DNA of 64,000 nucleotides from CAVVEC01 sp963770485 (GCA_963770485.1 CAVYPX010000009.1:868001-932000), one strand, 5' to 3'. Counted from the stretch's first letter, positions 25,454-35,250 are shown. Translations and numbers: made by a program. The notes: generated from the letters alone by a model not told the origin.

Positions 25454-26182
25454 ATGGCGACCGTGCACCAACCCAGCCGATACGCAAGCCCTCACGAACC
25501 GAAACTCATGCTGATCCCTGCCGGCTGGTTCTTGATGGGCTCGGAAGCAGGCCAGGAGAATGAGCGTCCTGTGCATCGCGTCTGGTTGGATGAATTTTAT
25601 CTCGCCGCCTGTCAGGTAACCAATGCTGAGTACAGCCGGTTCCTGCGAGCTACAGGAACTCAAGCGCCTCCACCCTGGGCTGACCCCAATTTCAATCACC
25701 CCGAGCAGCCCGTCGTCGCGGTCTCCTGGTTCCAGGCTGTCAAGTACTGTGAGTGGCTTGGCGAAGGCACAGGCCAGAATTATCGTCTTCCCACGGAAGC
25801 CGAGTGGGAACGGGCGGCTCGCGGCGGAGTCGAAGGTAAACTCTTCCCTTGGGGTGACGACCCTCCAGAGTCGTTGCCCGGCTCCGACCAGCGATGGAAG
25901 ACGGGTCCCGAGCGGGTCGCGCGCTATGTCCCCAATGCATTGGGTCTTTACGACATCTGCGAGAACGTTCACGAATGGTGCAGCGACTGGTATCGGTCGG
26001 ACTATTACGCAACCTCCCCTGAACGCAACCCACGTGGCCCGGAAACGGGTGAGCGCCGCGCCTCTCGGGGAGGCTCCTGGCGACATCACATTAAAGTCAC
26101 GCGATGCGCCGCGCGCTCCAGCATTCCTCCCGAGTTTCAATATGCGGATTATGGATTCCGGGTGGCGTGCGGCTTGAGTTGA
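25454..26182 (+). CDS. Formylglycine-generating-enzyme-fold protein lacking the catalytic cysteine motif
   Basis: The SUMF1/FGE-sulfatase fold is clear: LIPAGWFLMGSEAG, ATGTQAPPPW, YRLPTEAEWERAARGG, FPWGDD, NALGLYDICENVHEWC and the terminal YGFRVACG. Real formylglycine-generating enzymes have a two-cysteine active site in a GGSYMCHxSYC segment. Here the equivalent reads RGGSWRHHIKVTRCAARS, without that pair, so sulfatase activation is unlikely. Related fold members include EgtB/ergothioneine-type and variable tropism proteins. ATG 25454 is chosen as a domain-consistent start; 25433 is also possible. Confidence 0.85.
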   Translation: MATVHQPSRYASPHEPKLMLIPAGWFLMGSEAGQENERPVHRVWLDEFYLAACQVTNAEYSRFLRATGTQAPPPWADPNFNHPEQPVVAVSWFQAVKYCEWLGEGTGQNYRLPTEAEWERAARGGVEGKLFPWGDDPPESLPGSDQRWKTGPERVARYVPNALGLYDICENVHEWCSDWYRSDYYATSPERNPRGPETGERRASRGGSWRHHIKVTRCAARSSIPPEFQYADYGFRVACGLS

Positions 26183-26184
26183 AT

Positions 26185-26610
26185 TCAGCGGCGAGCTGAG
26201 AGCATGCCCAGAATCTCACGCAGTCCTTCCCGGAGGTGCTTCAGATTCGATGCGGATCTTTCGGGGAAAGGCAGTGGCGCCTGTTTCTTTTCGCCCTTGT
26301 TCTCCGCCCGCAAGTGTTGACGGGCGCCGGCAATGGTGAAACCTTCCTCATAAAGAAGCTTCTTGATGTGCAGCACACTTTCAACGTCTTTGTGACGATA
26401 CATCCGCTGGCCGGTGCTGCTCTTCACAGGTTTGAGCTGCGGGAATTCCGTTTCCCAGAAGCGCAAAACATACGCGGGCAGACGGCAAAGCTCGGCCACT
26501 TCCCCGATCCGGAAATAAAGTTTCTCCGGAATCACCACTGCGGCGGTCGTCACCGCTTTGGCCTCGGCTTTGCTCCGGGGGCTCATCGGGGTTCGATAGG
26601 TGGCTTTCAT
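26185..26610 (-). CDS. MerR-family transcriptional regulator
   Basis: A MerR winged-helix domain spans about residues 30-100: YFRIGEVAELCRLPAYVLRFWE, then QRMYRHKDVESVLHIKKLLYEEGFTI. The C-terminal part is short, Lys-rich and lacks an obvious effector or metal domain. This small subtype is widespread and its regulon unknown. It is convergent with the FGE-like gene, with stop codons two bases apart. ATG 26610 (MKATYRTP) is the best start. Confidence 0.9.
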   Translation of the reverse strand: MKATYRTPMSPRSKAEAKAVTTAAVVIPEKLYFRIGEVAELCRLPAYVLRFWETEFPQLKPVKSSTGQRMYRHKDVESVLHIKKLLYEEGFTIAGARQHLRAENKGEKKQAPLPFPERSASNLKHLREGLREILGMLSARR

Positions 26611-26723
26611 CGCCGAAGTGCGCCTCACTCCCTATCCGCGTTTCTAGCACGACCCGGCCTTCGGGACAACCCTGATTTTTGATGGGCGGCCTGTTCATGA
26701 TGCCTGGGCCACGGGACCCTAAC

Positions 26724-26765
26724 AAAAAGGCCCCTCGAGAGGTGCTTCTCTCGAGAGGCTTTTTC
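26724..26765. terminator. Strong bidirectional intrinsic terminator
   Basis: A 12-base-pair stem (GCCCCTCGAGAG with CTCTCGAGAGGC, one mismatch) and a six-base loop GTGCTT is flanked by AAAAA on the left and TTTTT on the right. It lies between the tiny Lys-rich ORF and the merR gene, both on the minus strand. On that strand it would end transcription of the 14-residue peptide gene. Confidence 0.85.
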
Positions 26766-26806
26766 TGAACTTTCTTGGTTAGTGCGAGGTGTCTTCTCGC
26801 AGGCGG

Positions 26807-26851
26807 TTAGTGTTTCTTTTTCTTCTTCGCAGCCTTTTTCTTTGCTGGCAT
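26807..26851 (-). CDS. 14-residue lysine-rich peptide
   Basis: The frame encodes MPAKKKAAKKKKKH. A perfect GGAGG sits seven bases before the ATG, and an intrinsic terminator follows about 40 bases downstream of the stop. The reading frame is therefore framed by translation and termination signals despite its size. The composition (10 of 14 residues basic) resembles the tails of histone-like acidobacterial proteins (PAKKAAKK repeats), so nucleic acid binding is plausible. It could alternatively be a leader peptide or a truncated remnant of a longer Lys/Ala protein. Confidence 0.5.
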   Translation of the reverse strand: MPAKKKAAKKKKKH

Positions 26852-27066
26852 GAAGTTTCCTCCGTGAACAATTTTCCCTTGCAAGGTGTTGAATAAACCC
26901 GAAAGTGAGAGCCATCACCAAAAGTAGTAGCCGTGACGCTCTCACCCCAAGATATTGCGGTCTATTACTTTCATTGTCAACTGAATTCTTGGCAATCCAG
27001 GTTCACTTCCAGGCGACCGGTTCGCTGTGCAGGCGTACACTGGCAGCCGTCATTGTTTTCGACATT

Positions 27067-28707
27067 ATGCGTGGTCGCGACCCGATCGAACTGGAAATCT
27101 TCAAGAATATCTTTCACTCCATTGCAGAGGAGATGGGAGCGGCCCTGCGGCGGACCGCCTTTTCCCCGAATATCAAGGAACGCCGCGACTATTCCTGTGC
27201 AGTGTTCGATTCCGCCGCCCAAGTGATTGCCATGGGCGATCACATGCCGGTGCACCTGGGATCCATGCCGATGTCGGTTCGTGCGGCGATTGATCAGTTT
27301 GAGCTCGCGCCCGGAGATGTCGCGATGCTGAACGACCCCTTCCGCGGGGGAACCCATCTGCCGGACCTCACCCTGGTGGCGCCGGTTTATTTCTCGGGGA
27401 AGAGTCCCCACCCGGATTTCTACGTCGCGTCGCGGGCGCATCACGCCGATGTTGGCGGCGCTTATCCGGGCTCGATGGGTCTGTGTCGCGAAATCTATCA
27501 GGAAGGACTTCGCATCCCTCCGGTGAAGATTATGCGCAAGGGAAAGATCCAGCAAGATATTCTTGCGCTTCTGCTGAACAATGTCCGCACGCCTCAGGAA
27601 CGTGAAGGTGATCTGGGCGCGCAGATTGCTGCATGTCACACCGGGGCGGAGCGATTGCGGGAAGTTTGCACGCGTTATGGGCTGGAGCGAGCCCGAAAGG
27701 CGGCGAGGGAGTTGCTCGATTATTCCGAAGAGATGATGCGCGCCTTTCTCCATCAGGTGCCACCGGGCAGCTATCAGGCAGAAGACTTTCTCGACAATGA
27801 CGGGATCAGCCCACGGCCCGTAAAGATTGCGGTAACACTGACATTCTTCGCGCGTGTGCCGGGGCGGGCGCGTAACCAAGGTAAGACAGATCGGAACCCC
27901 GTCTCTGCACGACCCATGGTGACAGTCGACTTTAACGGCAGCGATCCGCAGGTGGAGGGTAGCCTGAACGCGGTCGAGGCAATAACTTATTCGGCTTGCT
28001 TCTATGTGTTCCGTTGTCTGCTGGCGGAAGATGTGCCCGCAACCGCCGGCCTGATGCGGCCGATCCGGGTGGTTGCCCCGAAGGGTACGGTAGTGAATGC
28101 GCGTCCACCTGCAGCTGTGGCGGGCGGCAATGTGGAGACTTCGCAGCGGATTGTGGACGTCCTGCTGCGTGCGCTTGCGCAGGCTGTAGCGGAGCGAATT
28201 CCTGCTGCCGCATCAGGAACCATGAACAACCTGACGATCGGCGGGATTGATCCCCGAACGAGTGAACCCTTCGCCTATTACGAAACCATCGCGGGCGGAA
28301 TGGGTGCGCGTCCCACAAAGAATGGTGTATCCGGCGTGCATACGCACATGACCAACTCCCTCAACACGCCCGCCGAGGCGCTGGAGTACGCCTATCCTCT
28401 GCGTGTGCGCCGCTATTCGCTGCGGCCCGGCAGCGGCGGCGAAGGCAAATATCGCGGTGGAGACGGAATTATCCGTGAGATCGAAGTGCTCACTGACGCT
28501 GAAGTCACGCTGCTCGCCGACCGGCGGGAGCGCGGGCCATACGGGCTGAATGGAGGAGGGGATGGTGCGGCGGGGAAGGCGTTGGTCATTCGCTCGGATG
28601 GCTCGTCGCAAGTGCTGCCGGGCAAGTTTAATACTCGCCTGCGCAAAGGCGAACGCATTCGCATTGAAACGCCGGGCGGCGGCGGATGGGGCAAAGCGAA
28701 CGCTTGA
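27067..28707 (+). CDS. Hydantoinase B / oxoprolinase family protein
   Basis: The 546-residue protein matches HyuB: PIELEIFKNIFHSIAEEMG, FSPNIKERRDYSCAVFD, GDHMPVHLGSMP, LNDPFRGGTHLPDLTL and SRAHHADVGG. It has the C-terminal Gly-rich GGGGWGKA. HyuB forms ATP-dependent hydantoinase, oxoprolinase or acetone-carboxylase-like enzymes with HyuA. No hyuA is adjacent in this window. Two upstream in-frame start codons exist, but ATG 27067 fits the family start. The cognate substrate is unknown. Confidence 0.93.
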   Translation: MRGRDPIELEIFKNIFHSIAEEMGAALRRTAFSPNIKERRDYSCAVFDSAAQVIAMGDHMPVHLGSMPMSVRAAIDQFELAPGDVAMLNDPFRGGTHLPDLTLVAPVYFSGKSPHPDFYVASRAHHADVGGAYPGSMGLCREIYQEGLRIPPVKIMRKGKIQQDILALLLNNVRTPQEREGDLGAQIAACHTGAERLREVCTRYGLERARKAARELLDYSEEMMRAFLHQVPPGSYQAEDFLDNDGISPRPVKIAVTLTFFARVPGRARNQGKTDRNPVSARPMVTVDFNGSDPQVEGSLNAVEAITYSACFYVFRCLLAEDVPATAGLMRPIRVVAPKGTVVNARPPAAVAGGNVETSQRIVDVLLRALAQAVAERIPAAASGTMNNLTIGGIDPRTSEPFAYYETIAGGMGARPTKNGVSGVHTHMTNSLNTPAEALEYAYPLRVRRYSLRPGSGGEGKYRGGDGIIREIEVLTDAEVTLLADRRERGPYGLNGGGDGAAGKALVIRSDGSSQVLPGKFNTRLRKGERIRIETPGGGGWGKANA

Positions 28708-28710
28708 GGT

Positions 28711-28997
28711 GCAAAATATTGTCACCCTTCAACCAATTGTCATCCGGTCTCTCCCGGCCTGAAGGCTGGTCAGGGTAACAGTCCAGGCATCGAAGTAGAG
28801 AGGAGACGCCGTCCATGACCCAGGCATTGCAGTTGCTCACCGTTGTCGCTCGCCATGTAAACGTGAGACTGAGTGTGGTCTCCCGCAATTTCGCGGCACA
28901 AGTTCGGAGGTGTCATCCTGAGCGAAGCGAAGGATCTATGCATTACAAAAACCAAATACATAGATCCTTCCCGGCCTGAAGGCCGGTCAGGATGACA
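28711..28997. repeat. Intergenic hairpin repeat, copy 2 (most complete)
   Basis: It starts three bases after the hyuB stop with GCAAAATATTGTCAC and CTTCAACCAATTGTCAT. Near the far end an inverted pair is seen: TGTCATCCTGAGC...GAAGGATCTATG at 28911-28941 and CATAGATCCTTC...GGTCAGGATGACA. The segment CCCGGCCTGAAGGC, TGGTCAGG also occurs twice as a direct repeat (about 28,750 and 28,967). No ORF is supported in this 346-base gap. Confidence 0.75.
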
Positions 28998-29053
28998 GTC
29001 CAGAAATATGACGCGACGGGATCCAACCGAGGTGCGAAACTCACCTCAAGCTT

Positions 29054-30550
29054 TTACCGCCCCGACGAAACCCGCGCATCCATGTTGAGCTTGGACAAAC
29101 TCGCGGCGTCGAACCCTCCGCCCAGGGCCTTGATCAGCAGCACGCTGGCGACCATGCGGCGGCCCGAAACCTGGACTGCGGCAACCTCGTCCGCCAGCGC
29201 GATATTCTGCGCGGTAATGACTTCCAGATATGTGGTCACGCCGCCTTTGTAGCGATTGTTCGAAAGTGCGAGCGAATGTTCGGCTGCCGCCACGGCCGCG
29301 GCCTGGGTGCTGGCTTCCTGCTCAAGAATGCGCAGCGCCGCCAGATTATCTTCCACTTCCTGATACGCGGTCAGCACGTTCTGACGGTAATTGGCCACCG
29401 TCTGATTGTAGGCAGCCCACGCCTGATCGGAGACCGACCGCCGCCGCCCCACATCGAATGCGGTCACGGTTGCCGAAGTGGCGGCGAACACGAATGCGCT
29501 CGGACTGGAAAGCCAGTTGGTGATCGTCGTGCTTTCAAATCCCGCGCTCGGCGTCAAACTGAACAAGGGGAAATAAGCGGCTTTAGCCACTCCTATGTTC
29601 GCATTGGCCGCGGCCATCTGGCGCTCATTACTGGCAACGTCGGGCCGGCGTTCCAATAGTTGTGACGGCAATCCCGGCGGAATCACCGGCGGCGTCGCAT
29701 TCAGCGGTGCAACCGGCAAACCGAAGCTGGACGCCGGCTCCCCAATCAGCGCCGCGATGGCGTGTTCCAACTGCGCCCGCTGAACCTTCAGATCGATATC
29801 CTGGGCGCGAGTCGTTTCCACCTGGGTTTGCGCCTGGGCCACATCCACCTGCGACGCGATGCCGCCTTTATAGCGGTACTCCGTCAGTTTCAACGCCTTG
29901 ACGTAGCCGTCCACGGTCGAGTCGAGCAATTGGATCTGCGCATCCAGTTCCCGAGCTTGAAAATAATCGACCGCCAGCTCGGCGTGCACACTCAAGCTCA
30001 CAGTCTCCAGATCCGCGGCGCTGGCTTGCGCGTTCGCGCGGGCGGCTTCCACCGTGCGCCGCACTCTGCCCCAAACATCAGGCTCGTACGACATATCCAC
30101 CGGGATGACCAGGTCATTCGTGGTTCTTATGCCGCTGACGTTGCCCAGCGGCCGGTTTCGAGACAATTCTTCCCGCTCGGCCGAAACTCCGGTGGTGACC
30201 GTCGGATAATAGTCAGCGCGATGGAAGCGCACCAGCGCCCGCGCCTGTTCGAATTGCGCCTGGGCCGCCTTAAGGGTCTGATTCGAGATGTTAACCTTTT
30301 CTTCCAGCGCGTTGAGCTGCGGGTCCTGATAAAGCTCCCACCATTTTCCGCGCAGTGATTGGTCCGAGGGCTGGGCTTCCTTCCAGTTCGGAGGGGTTTC
30401 TTTATAGTCCGTGGGAACCGGCGCGGAGGCCCGCGAATAGCGCGGACCGACGGCACAACCACTCAGAAAAATCACTCCGGTGCAGATCACACCACCCAGA
30501 ACCCACTTGGCGTTTCGAAAGGCAGCAGCATGGCGCACGAATGGCGTCAC
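29054..30550 (-). CDS. RND efflux outer-membrane lipoprotein (NodT/OprM type)
   Basis: The lipobox FLSGCAVGPRY follows a hydrophobic leader, so the protein is lipid-anchored. Two OEP repeats follow, with family segments WWELYQDPQLNALEEKV, PSQLLERRPDVASNERQM and AYQEVEDNLAALRILEQEA. It makes the trimeric channel of a tripartite pump. It starts with GTG overlapping the adaptor's TGA stop (GTGA), the last gene of a three-gene operon. Confidence 0.95.
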   Translation of the reverse strand: MTPFVRHAAAFRNAKWVLGGVICTGVIFLSGCAVGPRYSRASAPVPTDYKETPPNWKEAQPSDQSLRGKWWELYQDPQLNALEEKVNISNQTLKAAQAQFEQARALVRFHRADYYPTVTTGVSAEREELSRNRPLGNVSGIRTTNDLVIPVDMSYEPDVWGRVRRTVEAARANAQASAADLETVSLSVHAELAVDYFQARELDAQIQLLDSTVDGYVKALKLTEYRYKGGIASQVDVAQAQTQVETTRAQDIDLKVQRAQLEHAIAALIGEPASSFGLPVAPLNATPPVIPPGLPSQLLERRPDVASNERQMAAANANIGVAKAAYFPLFSLTPSAGFESTTITNWLSSPSAFVFAATSATVTAFDVGRRRSVSDQAWAAYNQTVANYRQNVLTAYQEVEDNLAALRILEQEASTQAAAVAAAEHSLALSNNRYKGGVTTYLEVITAQNIALADEVAAVQVSGRRMVASVLLIKALGGGFDAASLSKLNMDARVSSGR

Positions 30551-31773
30551 TGCTGAGCTCCACCGGAAGATGGCTGCGCGATACGAACTTCCTCTCCGGA
30601 GACGAGAGAGTCCGGCGGATTGACGACGATCGACTCATCTCCGGTGAGTCCGGCAACCACCTCAACCTCAGAACCGTAATCATGGCCGATCGTAATCTGC
30701 TTCAGTTCAGCGTGGCGGCCATCGGTCACCGCAGCCACTCTCAGCCCTTCTGACCGGAATAACAACGTGTTTACCGGAAGAATGAAAGAGGATGCCGCGG
30801 TCGGCAGCTTCAGATGGACCTCGGCGTACGCCCCACTAAGAAGCGTTCCGGTCGGGTTGCTCACGCTGATTTCCACCAGCAGAGTCCGTGTGGATTGATC
30901 GATTGCCTGCGCGGTGCGGACCAGCGTTCCCTGGAACCTGCGCCCGGGAAATTCCGAGAGCACCAGATCCGCGGTCAGGCCCGGTTTCGCGGCCTGTGAG
31001 TACGCTTCGGGCACGCTGACGTAGACACGCAACTTGTCCGGTTGAGCAATGTGGAAAAGTTCGGTTCTCGTGCCTCCGCTGCTTCCGGAGTCAATCAGCG
31101 CGCCAATATCAGTCCGGCGCGCCGTAATTACCCCGTCGAAGGGCGCATAAATCTTTTCGAAGGATTGCAGCTCTTCCAGACGCTTCACGTTGGCCTGCGC
31201 GGACTGGACCGTAGCCCGCTTCGCGGCGTAGTCACCTTCCGCGTTGTCAGCGTCCTGCTTGGATACGGAATCAGTTTTCAATAAATCGGTATAACGCTCG
31301 GCGGTGATCTGCGACAGGTGGAGGTTGGCTTCTGCGGTCGCCAGGTCAGCGCGGGATTGCCGCAGTTGCTGGTCAACTTCCGGCGTCTCGATGTCGGCCA
31401 ATAATTGACCGTTCTTCACACGGGCGCCGATGTCCACGTACCACCGCTTCAAATATCCATTGGTCCGGGCGTAAATCGGGGAGTCAATATATGCCTGCAC
31501 GTCTGCGGGAAGAACGATTTCATCCGCCGGAGCCGTGCGCTTGGGATGGACCACGGACACGGTCGGAATGGCCATCTCCGCCGTTTCCTTGCGCAGCGTT
31601 GCGCGCGCCTGGATGCGGGGCAGAATTCCCGAGATGACGATCGCCACCAAGGCCACGGCCGCAAGAATAGCTATCCACCAACCGCGGGCAGGGTGGCTTT
31701 GCTCGGGTTTTCTGGACAACGCCGGCTCCACAATCACCGCTTTCTCAACTTCGTTCGCTGGTTCAACCCTCAT
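30547..31773 (-). CDS. RND efflux periplasmic adaptor (membrane fusion protein)
   Basis: An N-terminal inner-membrane anchor (WWIAILAAVALVAIVISGIL) is followed by the biotinyl-lipoyl-like domain (VQAYIDSPIYARTNGYLKRW, VDIGARVKNGQLLADIETPE), an alpha-helical hairpin, and beta-barrel and membrane-proximal domains (FDGVITARRTDIGALI). It bridges the inner pump and outer channel. It lies between the two other pump genes. A Lys/Arg-rich region near residue 55 is normal. Confidence 0.95.
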   Translation of the reverse strand: MRVEPANEVEKAVIVEPALSRKPEQSHPARGWWIAILAAVALVAIVISGILPRIQARATLRKETAEMAIPTVSVVHPKRTAPADEIVLPADVQAYIDSPIYARTNGYLKRWYVDIGARVKNGQLLADIETPEVDQQLRQSRADLATAEANLHLSQITAERYTDLLKTDSVSKQDADNAEGDYAAKRATVQSAQANVKRLEELQSFEKIYAPFDGVITARRTDIGALIDSGSSGGTRTELFHIAQPDKLRVYVSVPEAYSQAAKPGLTADLVLSEFPGRRFQGTLVRTAQAIDQSTRTLLVEISVSNPTGTLLSGAYAEVHLKLPTAASSFILPVNTLLFRSEGLRVAAVTDGRHAELKQITIGHDYGSEVEVVAGLTGDESIVVNPPDSLVSGEEVRIAQPSSGGAQQ

Positions 31774-31808
31774 GAAAACTCCGTAACCCCAATCCCACGC
31801 ACGGCCGA

Positions 31809-34800
31809 TCAGTGCCTGGCTTCAACCTTAGCCAGGCGACTCAAGCGTCCGTGCAGCATGCTGAAAAACACCGGCACAAAAAATAAGGTAGCCACCGTGG
31901 CGAACAATAAACCTCCGATCACGGCGCGCCCCAGCGGAGCGTTCTGTTCACCGCCCTCGCCCAGTCCGATCGCCATCGGCACCATGCCGATAATCATGGC
32001 GAGTGCCGTCATCAGCACCGGCCGAAAACGCGTGAACCCGGCGTCCAACGCGGCCGCAGCCGCATCTTTGCCTTCAGCCATTTGTTCTCTGGCAAAACTC
32101 ACTAACAGAATGCTGTTCGCCGTTCCTACTCCCACGCACATGATCGAGCCGATCAGTGCCGGTACGCTGACCGTGGTGTGCGTAACGAACAGGAACCATG
32201 CGATGCCGGCCAGAGACGCAGGAAGCGCAGAGATAATAATGAACGGATCCAGCCACGACTGGAAGTTCACTACGATCAGAAGGTACACCAGCACAATCGA
32301 GAACGCCAGACCGCTCAGCAACCCGGCATAAGAGGAGTGCATGGTCTCAATCTGGCCGCGAATCATGAGTTGGGAGCCGCGTGGCAGTTCCTTTTTGCTG
32401 TCCTGCACGATCTTATTAATCTCGCCCGCCACTCCGCCCAAATCGCGGCCCTGCACCGAGCCGTAAATATCGATGAGCGGCTGGATATCGTAGTGCGAGA
32501 CCACTGCCACCCCGGCGTCACGGTGGATGGAGGCAAGGCTGGCAAGTATCTGGGGACGGCTGCCAGTGGTTCCCGTCACCGGGATGTTCTCCAGACTCTG
32601 CAGGGAATCGACGCGATACTGCGGAGTCTGCGCCGCGATGAAATAACTCACGCCAGTCTTGGGGTCCAGCCAGAACGTAGGCGTGGTCTGAAAACTGCCG
32701 CTCAGCGAGATGAGCAGGTTGGTCGCGACATCGCGCTGCGTGAAGCCGACCTCCTCCGCCTTGGTGCGGTCAACGTCAATATGAAGATAGGGCTGATCGA
32801 AGGGCTGTTGGATGTGTAGATCAACCGTCCCGGGAACCTGCTGAACTCGTTCCAGCAATTTGTCGGCGAATTCGCGGTTCGCCTCCAAATTGTAGCCTGC
32901 AATCTGAATATCAATCGGAGCCGGCAGGCCAAAGTTCAGAATCTGGCTGACGATGTCGGCTGGCAGGAATGAAAAAGTGACGCCGGGAAATTCTTGCGGC
33001 AGTCTCAAGCGCAGATCGTGAATGTACTTGGCCGTGTCCTGATGGTCCTGCGACAGACTGACCAGGATGTCGGCATCGGCCGGCCCGATGGGCGCGGAGT
33101 TGGAGTAGGAGAGATTTATGCCGCTGTACGGCAGCCCGATGTTGTCGATGATGCTGGCGATCTCGCGCGGCGGTATCTGCGCGCGAATGAAGCGATCAAC
33201 CAGGTCGCAAAGGCGGGCAGTCTCTTCAATGCGAGTTCCCGTGCGCGCCCGCAAGTGCAATTTGAACTGACCCGCGTCCACCGCGGGAAAGAAATCCTGC
33301 CCCAGCCATGGAATGAGGAAGGCCACCGAAACCACGCAGGCAGCCACAAAGCCCACCAGGAAAGCGCGCCGGTGCTGGAGGCAGCGCTTCAGCAATCGAT
33401 GGTAGCCCTCGCGAAAATGCTCAAACCCTTTTTCGAAACTGATCTGCATGCGAACCAGCGGATTGCGGCTCGGGGTTGGCGTATGGCAGGCTTCCTCCTC
33501 ATGGCCGCGCAACAAATACTTCGCCATCGTCGGCACCAGCGTGCGGGAGAGCAGATAGGAGGCCAACATGGCGAACACCACCGCTTCCGCCAGCGGCACA
33601 AACAGGAAACGCGCGACCCCAGTTAGGAAAAACATCGGCACGAACACGATGCAGATGGCCAAAGTAGATACAAAGGCCGGAACTGCCACCTGCTGGGCGC
33701 CGTCGAGGATGGCGTGCTCGACCTCTTTCCCCAGCGACAGGTTCCGGTTGATGTTCTCGATCTCAACCGTGGCGTCATCCACCAGAATGCCAACGGCTAA
33801 CGCCAGTCCCCCGAGGGTCATAATGTTGATGGTTTCGCCCAGCGCCCCCAGAACAATAACCGAGGTCAGAATCGAAAGCGGAATGGAAACCGCGATGATC
33901 AGCGTGCTGCGCCAGTTGCCGAGAAAAATCAGGATCATCAGGCCGGTCAGGCAGGCGGCAATCGTGGCTTCCTTCAATACGCCGTCAATCGAAGCGCGAA
34001 CGAAAAGCGACTGGTCCGCCAGGGGATGAATATGCAATTCCGGCGGAAGCCCGGCTTCAATCTGCGGCAGCAAGGACTTGATCCCGGAAATGATGTCCAG
34101 AGTCGAGGCCTGACCGGACTTCAGAACCGTGATCAGCACGGAACGTTGTCCATTGACGCGCACAACGTTGGTTTGCGGCGGAAACCCGTCGCGAACAAAG
34201 CCCACGTCGCGCATATAGATCGTGGTATCGCCGACAGTCTTCACCGGAAGCTGGTTCAGCTCGGCAACGGTTTGCGGACTGCCGTTGATATCAACGTCGT
34301 ATTCGAAAGGTCCGATCTTTGAAGTGCCGGAGGGCAGAATCAGATTCTGCGCGCTGATGGCATTGACTACGTCCATCGGCGACAAGCCTTTCGATTGCAG
34401 CGCGTTGGTGTCCAGATCCACCTGCACCTGGCGCTGCTTGCCGCCATAAGGCCACGGGATGGCGCATCCCGGCACCGTGATCAAACGAGTCCGAAGGAAA
34501 TTCACTCCGTAGTCAAACAGTTGCTGCTCCGAAAGCTGCTGCCCCGACAGTGCCAACTGGATGATGGGCACGCTGGATGCACTATAGGTAATGACCAGCG
34601 GCGGGGTTGTCCCCGGGGGGAGCTGCTTGATTTGCGTCTGCGAGATCGCCGTGACTTGCGCGATCGCCTTGGTAATGTCGGCGTGCGGCTGGAAGAACAC
34701 CTTCACCACGGCCACGCCGTTCAGCGACTGCGATTCGATGTGCTGGATATCGTCGACCAGCGTGGTCAGCGCGCGCTCGGTCTGGAACACGATGCGGTTC

Positions 34801-34979
34801 GACATGTCCTGGGCGTCGAGACCCTGGTAGTTCCAGATAATGCTGACGACTGGAATATTGATGTTCGGAAAGATGTCCGTAGGAGTGCGGAGAATGACGA
34901 TCGGCCCCAGGATCAAGAGCAGTAGAGCCACAACTACGAAAGTATAAGGACGCCTTAAGGCCAGCCGGACAATCCACAT
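31809..34979 (-). CDS. RND-family inner-membrane multidrug/efflux permease (AcrB/HAE1-like)
   Basis: The 1,056-residue permease has the usual 12 transmembrane segments, two periplasmic porter loops and the proton relay motif GILVDDATVEIENINR in helix 4 (the two Asp residues of AcrB). It begins MWIVRLALRRPYTFVVVALL. It is first in an operon with the adaptor and channel genes on the minus strand. Heavy-metal specific motifs are absent, so the substrate is more likely organic. No local regulator gene is present. Confidence 0.94.
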   Translation of the reverse strand: MWIVRLALRRPYTFVVVALLLLILGPIVILRTPTDIFPNINIPVVSIIWNYQGLDAQDMSNRIVFQTERALTTLVDDIQHIESQSLNGVAVVKVFFQPHADITKAIAQVTAISQTQIKQLPPGTTPPLVITYSASSVPIIQLALSGQQLSEQQLFDYGVNFLRTRLITVPGCAIPWPYGGKQRQVQVDLDTNALQSKGLSPMDVVNAISAQNLILPSGTSKIGPFEYDVDINGSPQTVAELNQLPVKTVGDTTIYMRDVGFVRDGFPPQTNVVRVNGQRSVLITVLKSGQASTLDIISGIKSLLPQIEAGLPPELHIHPLADQSLFVRASIDGVLKEATIAACLTGLMILIFLGNWRSTLIIAVSIPLSILTSVIVLGALGETINIMTLGGLALAVGILVDDATVEIENINRNLSLGKEVEHAILDGAQQVAVPAFVSTLAICIVFVPMFFLTGVARFLFVPLAEAVVFAMLASYLLSRTLVPTMAKYLLRGHEEEACHTPTPSRNPLVRMQISFEKGFEHFREGYHRLLKRCLQHRRAFLVGFVAACVVSVAFLIPWLGQDFFPAVDAGQFKLHLRARTGTRIEETARLCDLVDRFIRAQIPPREIASIIDNIGLPYSGINLSYSNSAPIGPADADILVSLSQDHQDTAKYIHDLRLRLPQEFPGVTFSFLPADIVSQILNFGLPAPIDIQIAGYNLEANREFADKLLERVQQVPGTVDLHIQQPFDQPYLHIDVDRTKAEEVGFTQRDVATNLLISLSGSFQTTPTFWLDPKTGVSYFIAAQTPQYRVDSLQSLENIPVTGTTGSRPQILASLASIHRDAGVAVVSHYDIQPLIDIYGSVQGRDLGGVAGEINKIVQDSKKELPRGSQLMIRGQIETMHSSYAGLLSGLAFSIVLVYLLIVVNFQSWLDPFIIISALPASLAGIAWFLFVTHTTVSVPALIGSIMCVGVGTANSILLVSFAREQMAEGKDAAAAALDAGFTRFRPVLMTALAMIIGMVPMAIGLGEGGEQNAPLGRAVIGGLLFATVATLFFVPVFFSMLHGRLSRLAKVEARH

Positions 34980-35055
34980 AATTCACTCAGGGTGTTGGAC
35001 AGCTTCGGCCCGCGCCGTCGATCCAGAGGATCAAAAGCAAAGACTTACTGAGATT

Positions 35056-35250
35056 GCAAAATATGGCGACGCTTCAACCAAAATTGTCATTAGAGAGGAA
35101 TCGAGCGCTTCGCATCCTCTTGTTGGGAATCGCATGTTATTGCGATGCCATACGGCCAGAACAATTGTCATTCCGAGCGCCTGCTCTTTGGCGCGAGGAA
35201 TCTGCATTTTTGCAACTCCAGGCAATTGCAGATTCTGGGACTTTCCCGCA
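35056..35250. repeat. Intergenic hairpin repeat, copy 3
   Basis: In the 890-base gap after the RND permease start. It opens with GCAAAATATGGCGACGCTTC, AACC and AATTGTCAT, then has TTGTCATTCCGAGCG and GAGGAATCTGCA... with a partly complementary CAGATTCTGGGAC. It shares the GCAAAATAT start with copies 2 and 4. Nothing in this gap looks protein coding. Confidence 0.6.
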
